A stretch of 64,000 nucleotides of DNA from the NCBI GenBank assembly GCA_964019135.1, contig CAXHSH010000579.1:20001-84000 (forward strand). Reading direction: 5' to 3'. Below, in pieces: positions 1-11,287 of this stretch; position 1 is the stretch's first letter, and each line of letters opens with the position of its first letter. A program made the translations under genes and the position numbers. Under the pieces are notes generated by a model. That model was not told where the DNA came from and ran no database searches. It saw only the letters and a program-made list of their open reading frames with translations. This DNA is from Arenicola marina. Its lineage: Eukaryota; Annelida; Polychaeta; Arenicolidae.

Positions 1-243
1 ATTGCTATTGGTTAAGTGGGTCGAGAATTTACGGCGCTAGAGTTTGATGTAACGGACCACTTCTTTTCATCCCATTACAAATGATTAGTGCACGGCGAAA
101 TCTGACAGGCCCGCGATGGTTTGGGTATCGACGTTTGCTGAAAGGGTGCCACGTTTCTTATACAAATGCGTGCGGCGGCTGCTTATCATGTCAGTTGAAC
201 GTGTCCATGTCATTTTGTAAGTCGAAGGTTGCGTTCATACGAC
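1..243 (+). other. Partial 5S spacer at window start
   Basis: This is the 3' half of a spacer, upstream of copy 1. It contains an ATTGG motif at 6-10 (inverted CCAAT) and a TTTTGTAA stretch about 30 bp before the gene. It differs from nearly all other spacers by CTGACAGG in place of CTCACAGG near 103, and shares GAAAGGGTG near 140 with the spacers before copies 78 and 83. I see no gene in it. Confidence 0.85.
213..220 (+). promoter_or_regulatory. Possible TATA-like element upstream of 5S
   Basis: TTTTGTAA lies at -31 to -24 from the inferred 5S start and recurs in the same place in the spacers I inspected. Upstream TATA-like boxes near -25 to -30 assist Pol III transcription of 5S genes in several invertebrates. 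This one is a weak match, and its conservation is not informative because the whole spacer is conserved. Confidence 0.25.
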
Positions 244-361
244 ATCTACGGCCATACCAGGTTGAAAGCACCGGTTCTCGTCCGATCACCGAAGTTAAGC
301 AACGTCGGGCCCGGTTAGTACTTGGATGGGTGACCGCCTGGGAATACCGGGTGCTGTAGAT
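244..361 (+). rRNA. 5S ribosomal RNA, copy 1 (reference copy)
   Basis: This is a structural RNA of the large ribosomal subunit, transcribed by Pol III. The core ATCTACGGCCATACC at the 5' end and the C-box region to GGGTGCTGTAG at the 3' end are diagnostic of eukaryotic 5S. Helix I pairs 244-252 with 353-361 and includes A1-T118 and T2-A117, which replace the usual G1-C and T2-G pairs. Helix V (67-72 with 103-108) and the GTGA tetraloop of helix IV (87-90) are intact. Helix II has a G17/G61 mismatch. The exact 5' end could be off by 1-2 bases. The tail is A then T9. Confidence 0.96.
293..340 (+). promoter_or_regulatory. 5S internal control region (A box, IE, C box), copy 1
   Basis: By alignment with vertebrate 5S genes the A box falls at about 293-307 (AAGTTAAGCAACGTC region), the intermediate element at about 310-315, and the C box at about 323-340 (GGATGGGTGACCGCCTGG). 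TFIIIA binds this region. The other 94 copies have the same element at the same offset. Copies with changes at 86, 91 or 97 alter the C box. Confidence 0.75.
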
Positions 362-369
362 TTTTTTTT
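361..369 (+). terminator. Pol III oligo-T terminator, copy 1 (T9)
   Basis: Nine consecutive T follow the GTAGA end of the gene. Four or more T on the non-template strand terminate Pol III. Each copy has such a tract; tail types differ and are given with each gene. Confidence 0.85.
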
Positions 370-874
370 GCCGGTATCTTTGTTGTTTTTTAGGGGAAAA
401 CAATCGTAATAATCCGATGAGCCGCAAACAGTTATTAGCCTGATGCGTAGGATGTCAGAGCGTTTGAAATGGTGACGCATCCTCCTGCTCGGTCCGTGGC
501 TAATGATGATTCAAGGAAGAAAAACACTTGCTGCTCTTGCGATTGGGAATGGCCGCGGCTCACTTAATATTGAAGGTACAGAGCTGGAACCGGTTTCAAA
601 CGACGGGGAAAGGTAACATGTAGCGATAAGGATTGCTATTGGTTAAGTGGGTCGAGAATTTACGGCGCTAGATGTTGCTGTAACGGACCACCCCTTTTCA
701 TCCCGTTACAAATGATTAGTGCACGGCGAAATCTCACAGGCCCGCGATGGTTTGGGTATCGACGTTTGCTGAAGGGGTGCCACGTTTCTTATACAAATGC
801 GTGCGGTGGCTGCTTATCATGTCAGTTGAACGTGTCCATGTCATTTTGTAAGTCGAAGGTGGCGTTCATACGAC
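362..874 (+). other. Representative 5S non-transcribed spacer (copy 1 to copy 2)
   Basis: The ~512-bp spacer between genes is noncoding. In order it has the oligo-T terminator, a conserved GGGGAAAACAATCG block, an inverted repeat (GATGCGT at 442-448 and ACGCATC at 475-481, 26-nt loop), a GGCCGCGGCTC block, an ATTGG motif, CCACCCCTTTTCATCCC, and the region leading into the next gene. An open frame of 92 codons starts at the ATG in ACAAATGATT and runs into the 5S gene; it is present because the unit is repeated and gives no sign of being translated. Other spacers are near-identical with scattered substitutions, and I see no RNA or protein gene in any of them. Confidence 0.85.
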
Positions 875-992
875 ATCTACGGCCATACCAGATTGAAAGC
901 ACCGGTTCTCGTCCGATCACCGAAGTTAAGCAACGTCGGGCCCGGTTAGTACTTGGATGGGTGACCGCCTGGGAATACCGGGTGCTGTAGAA
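875..992 (+). rRNA. 5S ribosomal RNA, copy 2
   Basis: Change: G18A, so helix II has mismatches at 17/61 and 18/60. Tail AA-T5-C-T. Confidence 0.95.
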
Positions 993-1504
993 TTTTTCTG
1001 CCGGTATCTTTGTTGCTTTTTAGGGGAAAACAATCGTAATAATCCGATGAGCCGCAAACAATTATTAGCCTGATGCGTAGGATGTCAGAGCGTTTGAAAT
1101 GGTGACGCGTCCTCCTGCTCGGTCCGTGGCTAATGATGATTCAAGGGAGAAAAACACTTGCGGCTCTTGCGATTGGGAATGGCCGCGGCTCACTTAATAT
1201 TGAAGGTACAGAGCTGGAACCGGTTTCAAACGACGGGGAAAGGTAACATGTAGCGATAAGGATTGCTATTGGTTAAGTGGGTCGAGAATTTACGGCGCTA
1301 GATGTTGCTGTAACGGACCACCCCTTTTCATCCCGTTACAAATGATTAGTGCACGGCGAAATCTCACAGGCCCGCGATGGTTTGGGTATCGACGTTTGCT
1401 GAAGGGGTGCCACGTTTCTTATACAAATGCGTGCGGCGGCTGCTTATCATGTCAGTTGAACGTGTCCATGTCATTTTGTAAGTCGAAGGTGGCGTTCATA
1501 TGAC

Positions 1505-1622
1505 ATCTACGGCCATACCACGTTGAAAGCACCGGTTCTCGTCCGATCACCGAAGTTAAGCAACGTCGGGCCCGGTTAGTACTTGGATGGGTGACCGCCT
1601 GGGAATACCGGGTGCTGTAGAA
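1505..1622 (+). rRNA. 5S ribosomal RNA, copy 3
   Basis: Change: G17C, restoring the helix II pair with G61. Four bases upstream has T where most copies have C (CATATGAC). Tail AA-T7. Confidence 0.95.
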
Positions 1623-2134
1623 TTTTTTTGCCGGTATCTTTGTTGCTTTTTAGGGGAAAACAATCGTAATAATCCGATGAGCCGCAAACAGTTATTAGCC
1701 TGATGCGTAGGATGTCATGGCGTTTGAAATGGTGACGCATCCTCCTGCTCGGTCCGTGGCTAATGATGATACAAGGGAGAAAAACACTTGCGGCTCTTGC
1801 GATTGGGAATGGCCGCGGCTCACTTAATATTGAAGGTACAGAGCTGGGACCGGTTTCAAACGACGGGGAAAGGTAAAATGTAGCGATAAGAATTGCTATT
1901 GGTTAAGTGGGTCGAGAATTTACGGCGCTAGAGGTTGATGTAACGGACCACCCCTTTTCATCCCGTTACAAATGATTAGTGCACGGCGAAATCTCACAGG
2001 CCCGCGATGGTTTGGGTATCGACGTTTGCTGAAGGGGTGCCACGTTTCTTATACAAATGCGTGCGGCGGCTGCTTATCATGTCAGTTGAACGTGTCCATG
2101 TCATTTTGTAAGTCGAAGGTGGCGTTCATACGAC

Positions 2135-2252
2135 ATCTACGGCCATACCAGATTGAAAGCACCGGTTCTCGTCCGATCACCGAAGTTAAGCAACGTCGGG
2201 CCCGGTTAGTACTTGGATGGGTGACCGCCTGGGAATACCGGGTGCTGTAGAA
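2135..2252 (+). rRNA. 5S ribosomal RNA, copy 4
   Basis: Change: G18A. Tail AA-T5-C-T. Confidence 0.95.
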
Positions 2253-2764
2253 TTTTTCTGCCGGTATCTTTGTTGTTTTTTAGGGGAAAACAATCGTAAT
2301 AATCCGATGAGCCGCAAACAATTATTAGCCTGATGCGTAGGATGTCAGAGCGTTTGAAATGGTGACGCGTCCTCCTGCTCGGTCCGTGGCTAATGATGAT
2401 TCAAGGGAGAAAAACACTTGCGGCTCTTGCGATTGGGAATGGCCGCGGCTCACTTAATATTGAAGGTACAGAGCTGGGACCGGTTTCAAACGACGGGGAA
2501 AGGTAAAATGTAGCGATAAGGATTGCTATTGGTTAAGTGGTTCGAGAATTTACGGCGCTAGAGGTTGCTGTAACGGACCACCCCTTTTCATCCCGTTACA
2601 AATGATTAGTGCACGGCGAAATCTCACAGGCCCGCGATGGTTTGGGTATCGACGTTTGCTGAAGGGGTGCCACGTTTCTTATACAAATGCGTGCGGCGGC
2701 TGCTTATCATGTCAGTTGAACGTGTCCATGTCATTTTGTAAGTCGAAGGTGGCGTTTATACGAC

Positions 2765-2882
2765 ATCTACGGCCATACTACGTTGAAAGCACCGGTTCCC
2801 GTCCGATCACCGAAGTTAAGCAACGTCGGGCCCGGTTAGTACTTGGATGGGTGACCGCCTGGGAATACCGGGTGCTGTAGAA
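2765..2882 (+). rRNA. 5S ribosomal RNA, copy 5
   Basis: Changes: C15T, G17C, T35C. Helix II is paired (15 as T-G wobble). Tail AA-T8. Confidence 0.95.
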
Positions 2883-3395
2883 TTTTTTTTGCCGGTATCT
2901 TTGTTGTTTTTTGGGGGAAAACAATCGTAATAATCCGATGAGCCGCAAACAATTATTAGCCTGATGCGTAGGATGTCCGAGCGTTTGAAATGGTGACGCA
3001 TCCTCCTGCTCGGTCCGTGGCTAATGATGATTCAAGGAAGAAAAACACTTGCGGCTCTTGCGATTGGGAATGGCCGCGGCTCACTTAATATTGAAGGTAC
3101 AGAGCTGGGACCGGTTTCAAACGACGGGGAAAGGTAAAATGTAGCGATAAGGATTGCTATTGGTTAAGTGGGTCGAGAATTTACGGCGCTAGAGGTTGAT
3201 GTAACGGACCACCCCTTTTCATCCCGTTACAAATGATTAGTGCACGGCGAAATCTCACAGGCCCGCGATGGTTTGGGTATCGACGTTTGCTGAAGGGGTG
3301 CCACGTTTCTTATACAAATGCGTGCGGCGGCTGCTTATCATGTCAGTTGAACGTGTCCATGTCATTTTGTAAGTCGAAGGTGGCGTTTATACGAC

Positions 3396-3513
3396 ATCTA
3401 CGGCCATACCAGGTTGAAAGCACCGGTTCTCGTCCGATCACCGAAGTTAAGCAACGTCGGGCCCGGTTAGTACTTGGATGGGTGAACGCCTGGGAATACC
3501 GGGTGCTGTAGAA
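3396..3513 (+). rRNA. 5S ribosomal RNA, copy 6
   Basis: Change: C91A, which breaks the pair closing the helix IV tetraloop. Tail AA-T5-C-T, followed by GGTACC rather than GGTATC. Confidence 0.93.
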
Positions 3514-4025
3514 TTTTTCTGCCGGTACCTTTGTTGCTTTTTAGGGGAAAACAATCGTAATAATCCGATGAGCCGCAAACAATTATTAGCCTTATGCGTA
3601 GGATGTCAGAGCGTTTGAAATGGTGACGCGTCCTTCTGCTCGGTCCGTGGCTAATGATGATTCAAGGGAGAAAAACACTTGCGGCTCTTGCGATTGAGAA
3701 TGGCCGCGGCTCACTTAATATTGAAGGTACAGAGCTGGGACCGGTTTCAAACGACGGGGAAAGGTAAAATGTAGCGAAAAGGATTGCTATTGGTTAAGTG
3801 GGTCGAGAATTTACGGCGCTAGAGGTTGCTGTAACGGACCACCCCTTTTCATCCCGTTACAAATGATTAGTGCACGGCGAAATCTCACAGGCCCGCGATT
3901 TTTTGGGTATCGACGTTTGCTGAAGGGGTGCCACGTTTCTTATACAAATGCGTGCGGCGGCTGCTTATCATGTCAGTTGAACGTGTCCATGTCATTTTGT
4001 AAGTCGAAGGTGGCGTTTATACGAC

Positions 4026-4143
4026 ATCTACGGCCATACCACGTTGAAAGCACCGGTTCTCGTCCGATCACCGAAGTTAAGCAACGTCGGGCCAGGTTAG
4101 TACTTGGATGGGTGAACGCCTGGGAATACCGGGTGCTGTAGAA
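4026..4143 (+). rRNA. 5S ribosomal RNA, copy 7 (helix V variant)
   Basis: Changes: G17C, C69A (breaks the 69/106 pair in helix V), C91A. Tail AA-T5-C-T. The following spacer has a 5-bp insertion near 4160-4170. Confidence 0.9.
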
Positions 4144-4660
4144 TTTTTCTGCCGGTATCTTTATTATATTGCTTTTTAGGGGAAAACAATCGTAATAATC
4201 CGATGAGCCGCAAACAATTATTAGCCTGATGCGTAGGATGTCAGAGCGTTTGAAATGGTGACGCGTCCTCCTGCTCGGTCCGTGGCTAATGATGATTCAA
4301 GGGAGAAAAACACTTGCGGCTCTTGCGATTGGGAAGGGCCGCGGCTCACTTAATATTGAAGGTACAGAGCTGGGACCGGTTTCGAACGACGGGGAAAGGT
4401 AAAATGTAGCGAAAAGATTTGCTATTGGTTAAGTGGGTCGAGAATTTACGGCGCTAGAGGTTGCTGTAACGGACCACCCCTTTTCATCCCGTTACAAATG
4501 ATTAGTGCACGGCGAAATCTCACAGGCCCGCGATGGTTTGGGTATCGACGTTTGCTGAAGGGGTGCCACGTTTCTTATACAAATGCGTGCGGCGGCTGCT
4601 TATCATGTCAGTTGAACGTGTCCATGTCATTTTGTAAGTCGAAGGTGGCGTTCATACGAC

Positions 4661-4778
4661 ATCTACGGCCATACTACGTTGAAAGCACCGGTTCCCGTCC
4701 GATCACCGAAGTTAAGCAACGTCGGGCCCGGTTAGTACTTGGATGGGTGACCGCCTGGGAATACCGGGTGCTGTAGAA
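4661..4778 (+). rRNA. 5S ribosomal RNA, copy 8
   Basis: Changes: C15T, G17C, T35C. Tail AA-T8. Confidence 0.95.
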
Positions 4779-5291
4779 TTTTTTTTGCCGGTATCTTTGT
4801 TGTTTTTTAGGGGAAAACAATCGTAATAATCCGATGAGCCGCAAACAATTATTAGCCTGATGCGTAGGATGTCCGAGCGTTTGAAATGGTGACGCATCCT
4901 CCTGCTCGGTCCGTGGCTAATGATGATTCAAGGGAGAAAAACACTTGCGGCTCTTGCGATTGGGAATGGCCGCGGCTCACTTAATATTGAAGGTACAGAG
5001 CTGGGACCGGTTTCAAACGACGGGGAAAGATAAAATGTAGCGATAAGGATTGCTATTGGTTAAGTGGGTCGAGAATTTACGGCGCTAGAGGTTGATGTAA
5101 CGGACCACCCCTTTTCATCCCATTACAAATGATTAGTGCACGGCGAAATCTCACAGGCCCGCGATGGTTTGGGTATCGACGTTTGCTGAAGGGGTGCCAC
5201 GTTTCTTATACAAATGCGTGCGGCGGCTGCTTATCATGTCAGTTGAACGTGTCCATGTCATTTTGTAAGTCGAAGGTGGCGTTCATACGAC

Positions 5292-5409
5292 ATCTACGGC
5301 CATACCAGGTTGAAAGCACCGGTTCTCGTCCGATCACCGAAGTTAAGCAACGTCGGGCCCGGTTAGTACTTGGATGGGTGACCGCCTGGGAATACCGGGT
5401 GCTGTAGAA
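5292..5409 (+). rRNA. 5S ribosomal RNA, copy 9
   Basis: Gene body as copy 1 to position 117, with A118. Tail AA-T7. Confidence 0.95.
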
Positions 5410-5921
5410 TTTTTTTGCCGGTATCTTTGTTGTTTTTTAGGGGAAAACAATCGTAATAATCCTATGAGCCGCAAGCAATTATTAGCCTGATGCGTAGGAT
5501 GTCAGAGCGTTTGAAATGGTGACGCATCCTCCTGCTCGGTCCGTGGCTAATGATGATTCAAGGGGGAAAAACACTTGCGGCTCTTGCGATTGGGAATGGC
5601 CGCGGCTCACATAATATTGAAGGTACAGAGCTGGGACCAGTTTCAAACGACGGGGAAAGGTAAAGTGTAGCGATAAGGATTGCTATTGGTTAAGTGGGTC
5701 GAGAATTTCCGGCGCTAGAGGTTGCTGTAACGGACCACCCCTTTTCATCCCGTTACAAATGATTAGTGCACGGCGAAATCTCACAGGCCCGCGATGGTTT
5801 GGGTATCGACGTTTGCTGAAGGGGTGCCACGTTTCTTATACAAATGCGTGCGGCGGCTGCTTATCATGTCAGTTGAACGTGTCCATGTCATTTTGTAAGT
5901 CGAAGGTGGCGTTCATACGAC

Positions 5922-6039
5922 ATCTACGGCCATACCAGATTGAAAGCACCGGTTCTCGTCCGATCACCGAAGTTAAGCAACGTCGGGCCCGGTTAGTACT
6001 TGGATGGGTGACCGCCTGGGAATACCGGGTGCTGTAGAA
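5922..6039 (+). rRNA. 5S ribosomal RNA, copy 10
   Basis: Change: G18A. Tail AA-T5-C-T. Its upstream spacer has the TTTCCGGCG variant. Confidence 0.95.
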
Positions 6040-6551
6040 TTTTTCTGCCGGTATCTTTGTTGTTTTTTAGGGGAAAACAATCGTAATAATCCGATGAGCC
6101 GCAAACAATTATTAGCCTGATGCGTAGGATGTCAGAGCGTTTGAAATGGTGACGCGTCCTCCTGCTCGGTCCGTGGCTAATGATGATTCAAGGGAGAAAA
6201 ACACTTGCGGCTCTTGCGATTGGGAATGGCCGCGGCTCACTTAATATTGAAGGTACAGAGCTGGGACCGGTTTCAAACGACGGGGAAAGGTAAAATGTAG
6301 CGATAAGGATTGCTATTGGTTAAGTGGTTCGAGAATTTACGGCGCTAGAGGTTGCTGTAACGGACCACCCCTTTTCATCCCGTTACAAATGATTAGTGCA
6401 CGGCGAAATCTCACAGGCCCGCGATGGTTTGGGTATCGACGTTTGCTGAAGGGGTGCCACGTTTCTTATACAAATGCGTGCGGCGGCTGCTTATCATGTC
6501 AGTTGAACGTGTCCATGTCATTTTGTAAGTCGAAGGTGGCGTTTATACGAC

Positions 6552-6669
6552 ATCTACGGCCATACTACGTTGAAAGCACCGGTTCCCGTCCGATCACCGA
6601 AGTTAAGCAACGTCGGGCCCGGTTAGTACTTGGATGGGTGACCGCCTGGGAATACCGGGTGCTGTAGAA
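6552..6669 (+). rRNA. 5S ribosomal RNA, copy 11
   Basis: Changes: C15T, G17C, T35C. Tail AA-T8. Duplicate of copy 5. Confidence 0.95.
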
Positions 6670-7182
6670 TTTTTTTTGCCGGTATCTTTGTTGTTTTTTG
6701 GGGGAAAACAATCGTAATAATCCGATGAGCCGCAAACAATTATTAGCCTGATGCGTAGGATGTCCGAGCGTTTGAAATGGTGACGCATCCTCCTGCTCGG
6801 TCCGTGGCTAATGATGATTCAAGGAAGAAAAACACTTGCGGCTCTTGCGATTGGGAATGGCCGCGGCTCACTTAATATTGAAGGTACAGAGCTGGGACCG
6901 GTTTCAAACGACGGGGAAAGGTAAAATGTAGCGATAAGGATTGCTATTGGTTAAGTGGGTCGAGAATTTACGGCGCTAGAGGTTGATGTAACGGACCACC
7001 CCTTTTCATCCCGTTACAAATGATTAGTGCACGGCGAAATCTCACAGGCCCGCGATGGTTTGGGTATCGACGTTTGCTGAAGGGGTGCCACGTTTCTTAT
7101 ACAAATGCGTGCGGCGGCTGCTTATCATGTCAGTTGAACGTGTCCATGTCATTTTGTAAGTCGAAGGTGGCGTTTATACGAC

Positions 7183-7300
7183 ATCTACGGCCATACCAGG
7201 TTGAAAGCACCGGTTCTCGTCCGATCACCGAAGTTAAGCAACGTCGGGCCCGGTTAGTACTTGGATGGGTGAACGCCTGGGAATACCGGGTGCTGTAGAA
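7183..7300 (+). rRNA. 5S ribosomal RNA, copy 12
   Basis: Change: C91A. Tail AA-T5-C-T followed by GGTACC, as in copy 6, of which it is a duplicate. Confidence 0.93.
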
Positions 7301-7812
7301 TTTTTCTGCCGGTACCTTTGTTGCTTTTTAGGGGAAAACAATCGTAATAATCCGATGAGCCGCAAACAATTATTAGCCTTATGCGTAGGATGTCAGAGCG
7401 TTTGAAATGGTGACGCGTCCTTCTGCTCGGTCCGTGGCTAATGATGATTCAAGGGAGAAAAACACTTGCGGCTCTTGCGATTGAGAATGGCCGCGGCTCA
7501 CTTAATATTGAAGGTACAGAGCTGGGACCGGTTTCAAACGACGGGGAAAGGTAAAATGTAGCGAAAAGGATTGCTATTGGTTAAGTGGGTCGAGAATTTA
7601 CGGCGCTAGAGGTTGCTGTAACGGACCACCCCTTTTCATCCCGTTACAAATGATTAGTGCACGGCGAAATCTCACAGGCCCGCGATTTTTTGGGTATCGA
7701 CGTTTGCTGAAGGGGTGCCACGTTTCTTATACAAATGCGTGCGGCGGCTGCTTATCATGTCAGTTGAACGTGTCCATGTCATTTTGTAAGTCGAAGGTGG
7801 CGTTTATACGAC

Positions 7813-7930
7813 ATCTACGGCCATACCACGTTGAAAGCACCGGTTCTCGTCCGATCACCGAAGTTAAGCAACGTCGGGCCAGGTTAGTACTTGGATGGGT
7901 GAACGCCTGGGAATACCGGGTGCTGTAGAA
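7813..7930 (+). rRNA. 5S ribosomal RNA, copy 13 (helix V variant)
   Basis: Changes: G17C, C69A, C91A. Tail AA-T5-C-T. It shares the 5-bp downstream spacer insertion with copy 7. Confidence 0.9.
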
Positions 7931-8447
7931 TTTTTCTGCCGGTATCTTTATTATATTGCTTTTTAGGGGAAAACAATCGTAATAATCCGATGAGCCGCAA
8001 ACAATTATTAGCCTGATGCGTAGGATGTCAGAGCGTTTGAAATGGTGACGCGTCCTCCTGCTCGGTCCGTGGCTAATGATGATTCAAGGGAGAAAAACAC
8101 TTGCGGCTCTTGCGATTGGGAAGGGCCGCGGCTCACTTAATATTGAAGGTACAGAGCTGGGACCGGTTTCGAACGACGGGGAAAGGTAAAATGTAGCGAA
8201 AAGATTTGCTATTGGTTAAGTGGGTCGAGAATTTACGGCGCTAGAGGTTGCTGTAACGGACCACCCCTTTTCATCCCGTTACAAATGATTAGTGCACGGC
8301 GAAATCTCACAGGCCCGCGATGGTTTGGGTATCGACGTTTGCTGAAGGGGTGCCACGTTTCTTATACAAATGCGTGCGGCGGCTGCTTATCATGTCAGTT
8401 GAACGTGTCCATGTCATTTTGTAAGTCGAAGGTGGCGTTCATACGAC

Positions 8448-8565
8448 ATCTACGGCCATACTACGTTGAAAGCACCGGTTCCCGTCCGATCACCGAAGTT
8501 AAGCAACGTCGGGCCCGGTTAGTACTTGGATGGGTGACCGCCTGGGAATACCGGGTGCTGTAGAA
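8448..8565 (+). rRNA. 5S ribosomal RNA, copy 14
   Basis: Changes: C15T, G17C, T35C. Tail AA-T8. Duplicate of copy 8. Confidence 0.95.
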
Positions 8566-9078
8566 TTTTTTTTGCCGGTATCTTTGTTGTTTTTTAGGGG
8601 AAAACAATCGTAATAATCCGATGAGCCGCAAACAATTATTAGCCTGATGCGTAGGATGTCCGAGCGTTTGAAATGGTGACGCATCCTCCTGCTCGGTCCG
8701 TGGCTAATGATGATTCAAGGGAGAAAAACACTTGCGGCTCTTGCGATTGGGAATGGCCGCGGCTCACTTAATATTGAAGGTACAGAGCTGGGACCGGTTT
8801 CAAACGACGGGGAAAGATAAAATGTAGCGATAAGGATTGCTATTGGTTAAGTGGGTCGAGAATTTACGGCGCTAGAGGTTGATGTAACGGACCACCCCTT
8901 TTCATCCCATTACAAATGATTAGTGCACGGCGAAATCTCACAGGCCCGCGATGGTTTGGGTATCGACGTTTGCTGAAGGGGTGCCACGTTTCTTATACAA
9001 ATGCGTGCGGCGGCTGCTTATCATGTCAGTTGAACGTGTCCATGTCATTTTGTAAGTCGAAGGTGGCGTTCATACGAC

Positions 9079-9196
9079 ATCTACGGCCATACCAGGTTGA
9101 AAGCACCGGTTCTCGTCCGATCACCGAAGTTAAGCAACGTCGGGCCCGGTTAGTACTTGGATGGGTGACCGCCTGGGAATACCGGGTGCTGTAGAA
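9079..9196 (+). rRNA. 5S ribosomal RNA, copy 15
   Basis: Gene body as copy 1 with A118. Tail AA-T7. Duplicate of copy 9. Confidence 0.95.
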
Positions 9197-9708
9197 TTTT
9201 TTTGCCGGTATCTTTGTTGTTTTTTAGGGGAAAACAATCGTAATAATCCTATGAGCCGCAAGCAATTATTAGCCTGATGCGTAGGATGTCAGAGCGTTTG
9301 AAATGGTGACGCATCCTCCTGCTCGGTCCGTGGCTAATGATGATTCAAGGGGGAAAAACACTTGCGGCTCTTGCGATTGGGAATGGCCGCGGCTCACATA
9401 ATATTGAAGGTACAGAGCTGGGACCAGTTTCAAACGACGGGGAAAGGTAAAGTGTAGCGATAAGGATTGCTATTGGTTAAGTGGGTCGAGAATTTCCGGC
9501 GCTAGAGGTTGCTGTAACGGACCACCCCTTTTCATCCCGTTACAAATGATTAGTGCACGGCGAAATCTCACAGGCCCGCGATGGTGTGAGTATCGACGTT
9601 TGCTGAAGGGGTGCCACGTTTCTTATACAAATGCGTGCGGCGGCTGCTTATCATGTCAGTTGAACGTGTCCATGTCATTTTGTAAGTCGAAGGTGGCGTT
9701 CATACGAC

Positions 9709-9826
9709 ATCTACGGCCATACTACGTTGAAAGCACCGGTTCCCGTCCGATCACCGAAGTTAAGCAACGTCGGGCCCGGTTAGTACTTGGATGGGTGACC
9801 GCCTGGGAATACCGGGTGCTGTAGAA
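9709..9826 (+). rRNA. 5S ribosomal RNA, copy 16
   Basis: Changes: C15T, G17C, T35C. Tail AA-T8. Upstream spacer has the GGTGTGAGTAT variant. Confidence 0.95.
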
Positions 9827-10339
9827 TTTTTTTTGCCGGTATCTTTGTTGTTTTTTAGGGGAAAACAATCGTAATAATCCGATGAGCCGCAAACAATTAT
9901 TAGCCTGATGCGTAGGATGTCCGAGCGTTTGAAATGGTGACGCATCCTCCTGCTCGGTCCGTGGCTAATGATGATTCAAGGGAGAAAAACACTTGCGGCT
10001 CTTGCGATTGGGAATGGCCGCGGCTCACTTAATATTGAAGGTACAGAGCTGGGACCGGTTTCAAACGACGGGGAAAGGTAAAATGTAGCGATAAGGATTG
10101 CTATTGGTTAAGTGGGTCGAGAATTTACGGCGCTAGAGGTTGATGTAACGGACCACCCCTTTTCATCCCATTACGAATGATTAGTGCACGGCGAAATCTC
10201 ACAGGCCCGCGATGGTTTGGGTATCGACGTTTGCTGAAGGGGTGCCACGTTTCTTATACAAATGCGTGCGGCGGCTGCTTATCATGTCAGTTGAACGTGT
10301 CCATGTCATTTTGTAAGTCGAAGGTGGCGTTCATACGAC

Positions 10340-10457
10340 ATCTACGGCCATACCAGGTTGAAAGCACCGGTTCTCGTCCGATCACCGAAGTTAAGCAACG
10401 TCGGGCCCGGTTAGTACTTGGATGGGTGACCGCCTGGGAATACCGGGTGCTGTAGAA
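10340..10457 (+). rRNA. 5S ribosomal RNA, copy 17
   Basis: Gene body as copy 1 with A118. Tail AA-T7. Confidence 0.95.
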
Positions 10458-10969
10458 TTTTTTTGCCGGTATCTTTGTTGTTTTTTAGGGGAAAACAATC
10501 GTAATAATCCTATGAGCCGCAAGCAATTATTAGCCTGATGCGTAGGATGTCAGAGCGTTTGAAATGGTGACGCATCCTCCTGCTCGGTCCGTGGCTAATG
10601 ATGATTCAAGGGGGAAAAACACTTGCGGCTCTTGCGATTGGGAATGGCCGCGGCTCACATAATATTGAAGGTACAGAGCTGGGACCAGTTTCAAACGACG
10701 GGGAAAGGTAAAGTGTAGCGATAAGGATTGCTATTGGTTAAGTGGGTCGAGAATTTCCGGCGCTAGAGGTTGCTGTAACGGACCACCCCTTTTCATCCCG
10801 TTACAAATGATTAGTGCACGGCGAAATCTCACAGGCCCGCGATGGTGTGAGTATCGACGTTTGCTGAAGGGGTGCCACGTTTCTTATACAAATGCGTGCG
10901 GCGGCTGCTTATCATGTCAGTTGAACGTGTCCATGTCATTTTGTAAGTCGAAGGTGGCGTTCATACGAC

Positions 10970-11087
10970 ATCTACGGCCATACCAGGTTGAAAGCACCGG
11001 TTCTCGTCCGATCACCGAAGTTAAGCAACGTCGGGCCCGGTTAGTACTTGGATGGGTGACCGCCTGGGAATACCGGGTGCTGTAGAA
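10970..11087 (+). rRNA. 5S ribosomal RNA, copy 18
   Basis: Gene body as copy 1 with A118. Tail AA-T7. The spacer downstream carries the SINE. Confidence 0.95.
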
Positions 11088-11287
11088 TTTTTTTGCCGGT
11101 ATCTTTGTTGTTCTTTAGGGGTAAACAATCGTAATCATCCGATGAGCCGCAAACAATTATTAGCCTGATGCGTAGGATGTCAGAGCGTTTGAAATGGTGA
11201 CGCATCCTCCTGCTCGGTCCGTGGCTAATGATGATTCAAGGGAGAAAAACACTTGCGGCTCTTGCGATTGGGAATGGCCGCGGCTCA

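Larger units (their letters stand above)
1950..5736 (+). repeat. Six-unit 5S block, copy A (3787-bp period)
   Basis: Copies 4-9 repeat as copies 10-15 at 5737-9523. Shared private markers are the C69A gene, the 5-bp spacer insertion (near 4165 and 7950), GGTACC after copies 6 and 12, and GGGAAGGGCC spacers. Ends are approximate. Confidence 0.85.
5737..9523 (+). repeat. Six-unit 5S block, copy B (3787-bp period)
   Basis: Tandem duplicate of 1950-5736. Beyond about 9580 the unit switches to the GGTGTGAGTAT spacer type, marking the end of the match. Confidence 0.85.

Noticed and set aside
81..359. Open frame of 92 codons (MISARRNL start) repeated in most units
   Set aside because: It runs from the spacer into the 5S gene and ends at the TAG of GCTGTAG in 5S. 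Its repetition is that of the unit; several copies carry stops, and its last ~39 residues are simply 5S read as codons.
191..480. Minus-strand open frames of 61-101 codons in many units
   Set aside because: They are antisense to the 5S gene and spacer and change length with single bases in the T tract. There is no domain or independent conservation.
503..560. C/D box snoRNA in the spacer (AATGATGATT resembles a C box)
   Set aside because: There is no CTGA D box at a suitable distance downstream and no terminal stem.
362..874. Other small RNA genes linked to 5S (spliced leader, U1, U6) or histone genes in the spacer
   Set aside because: No recognisable snRNA motifs, no second oligo-T terminator paired with a promoter, and no histone reading frame.
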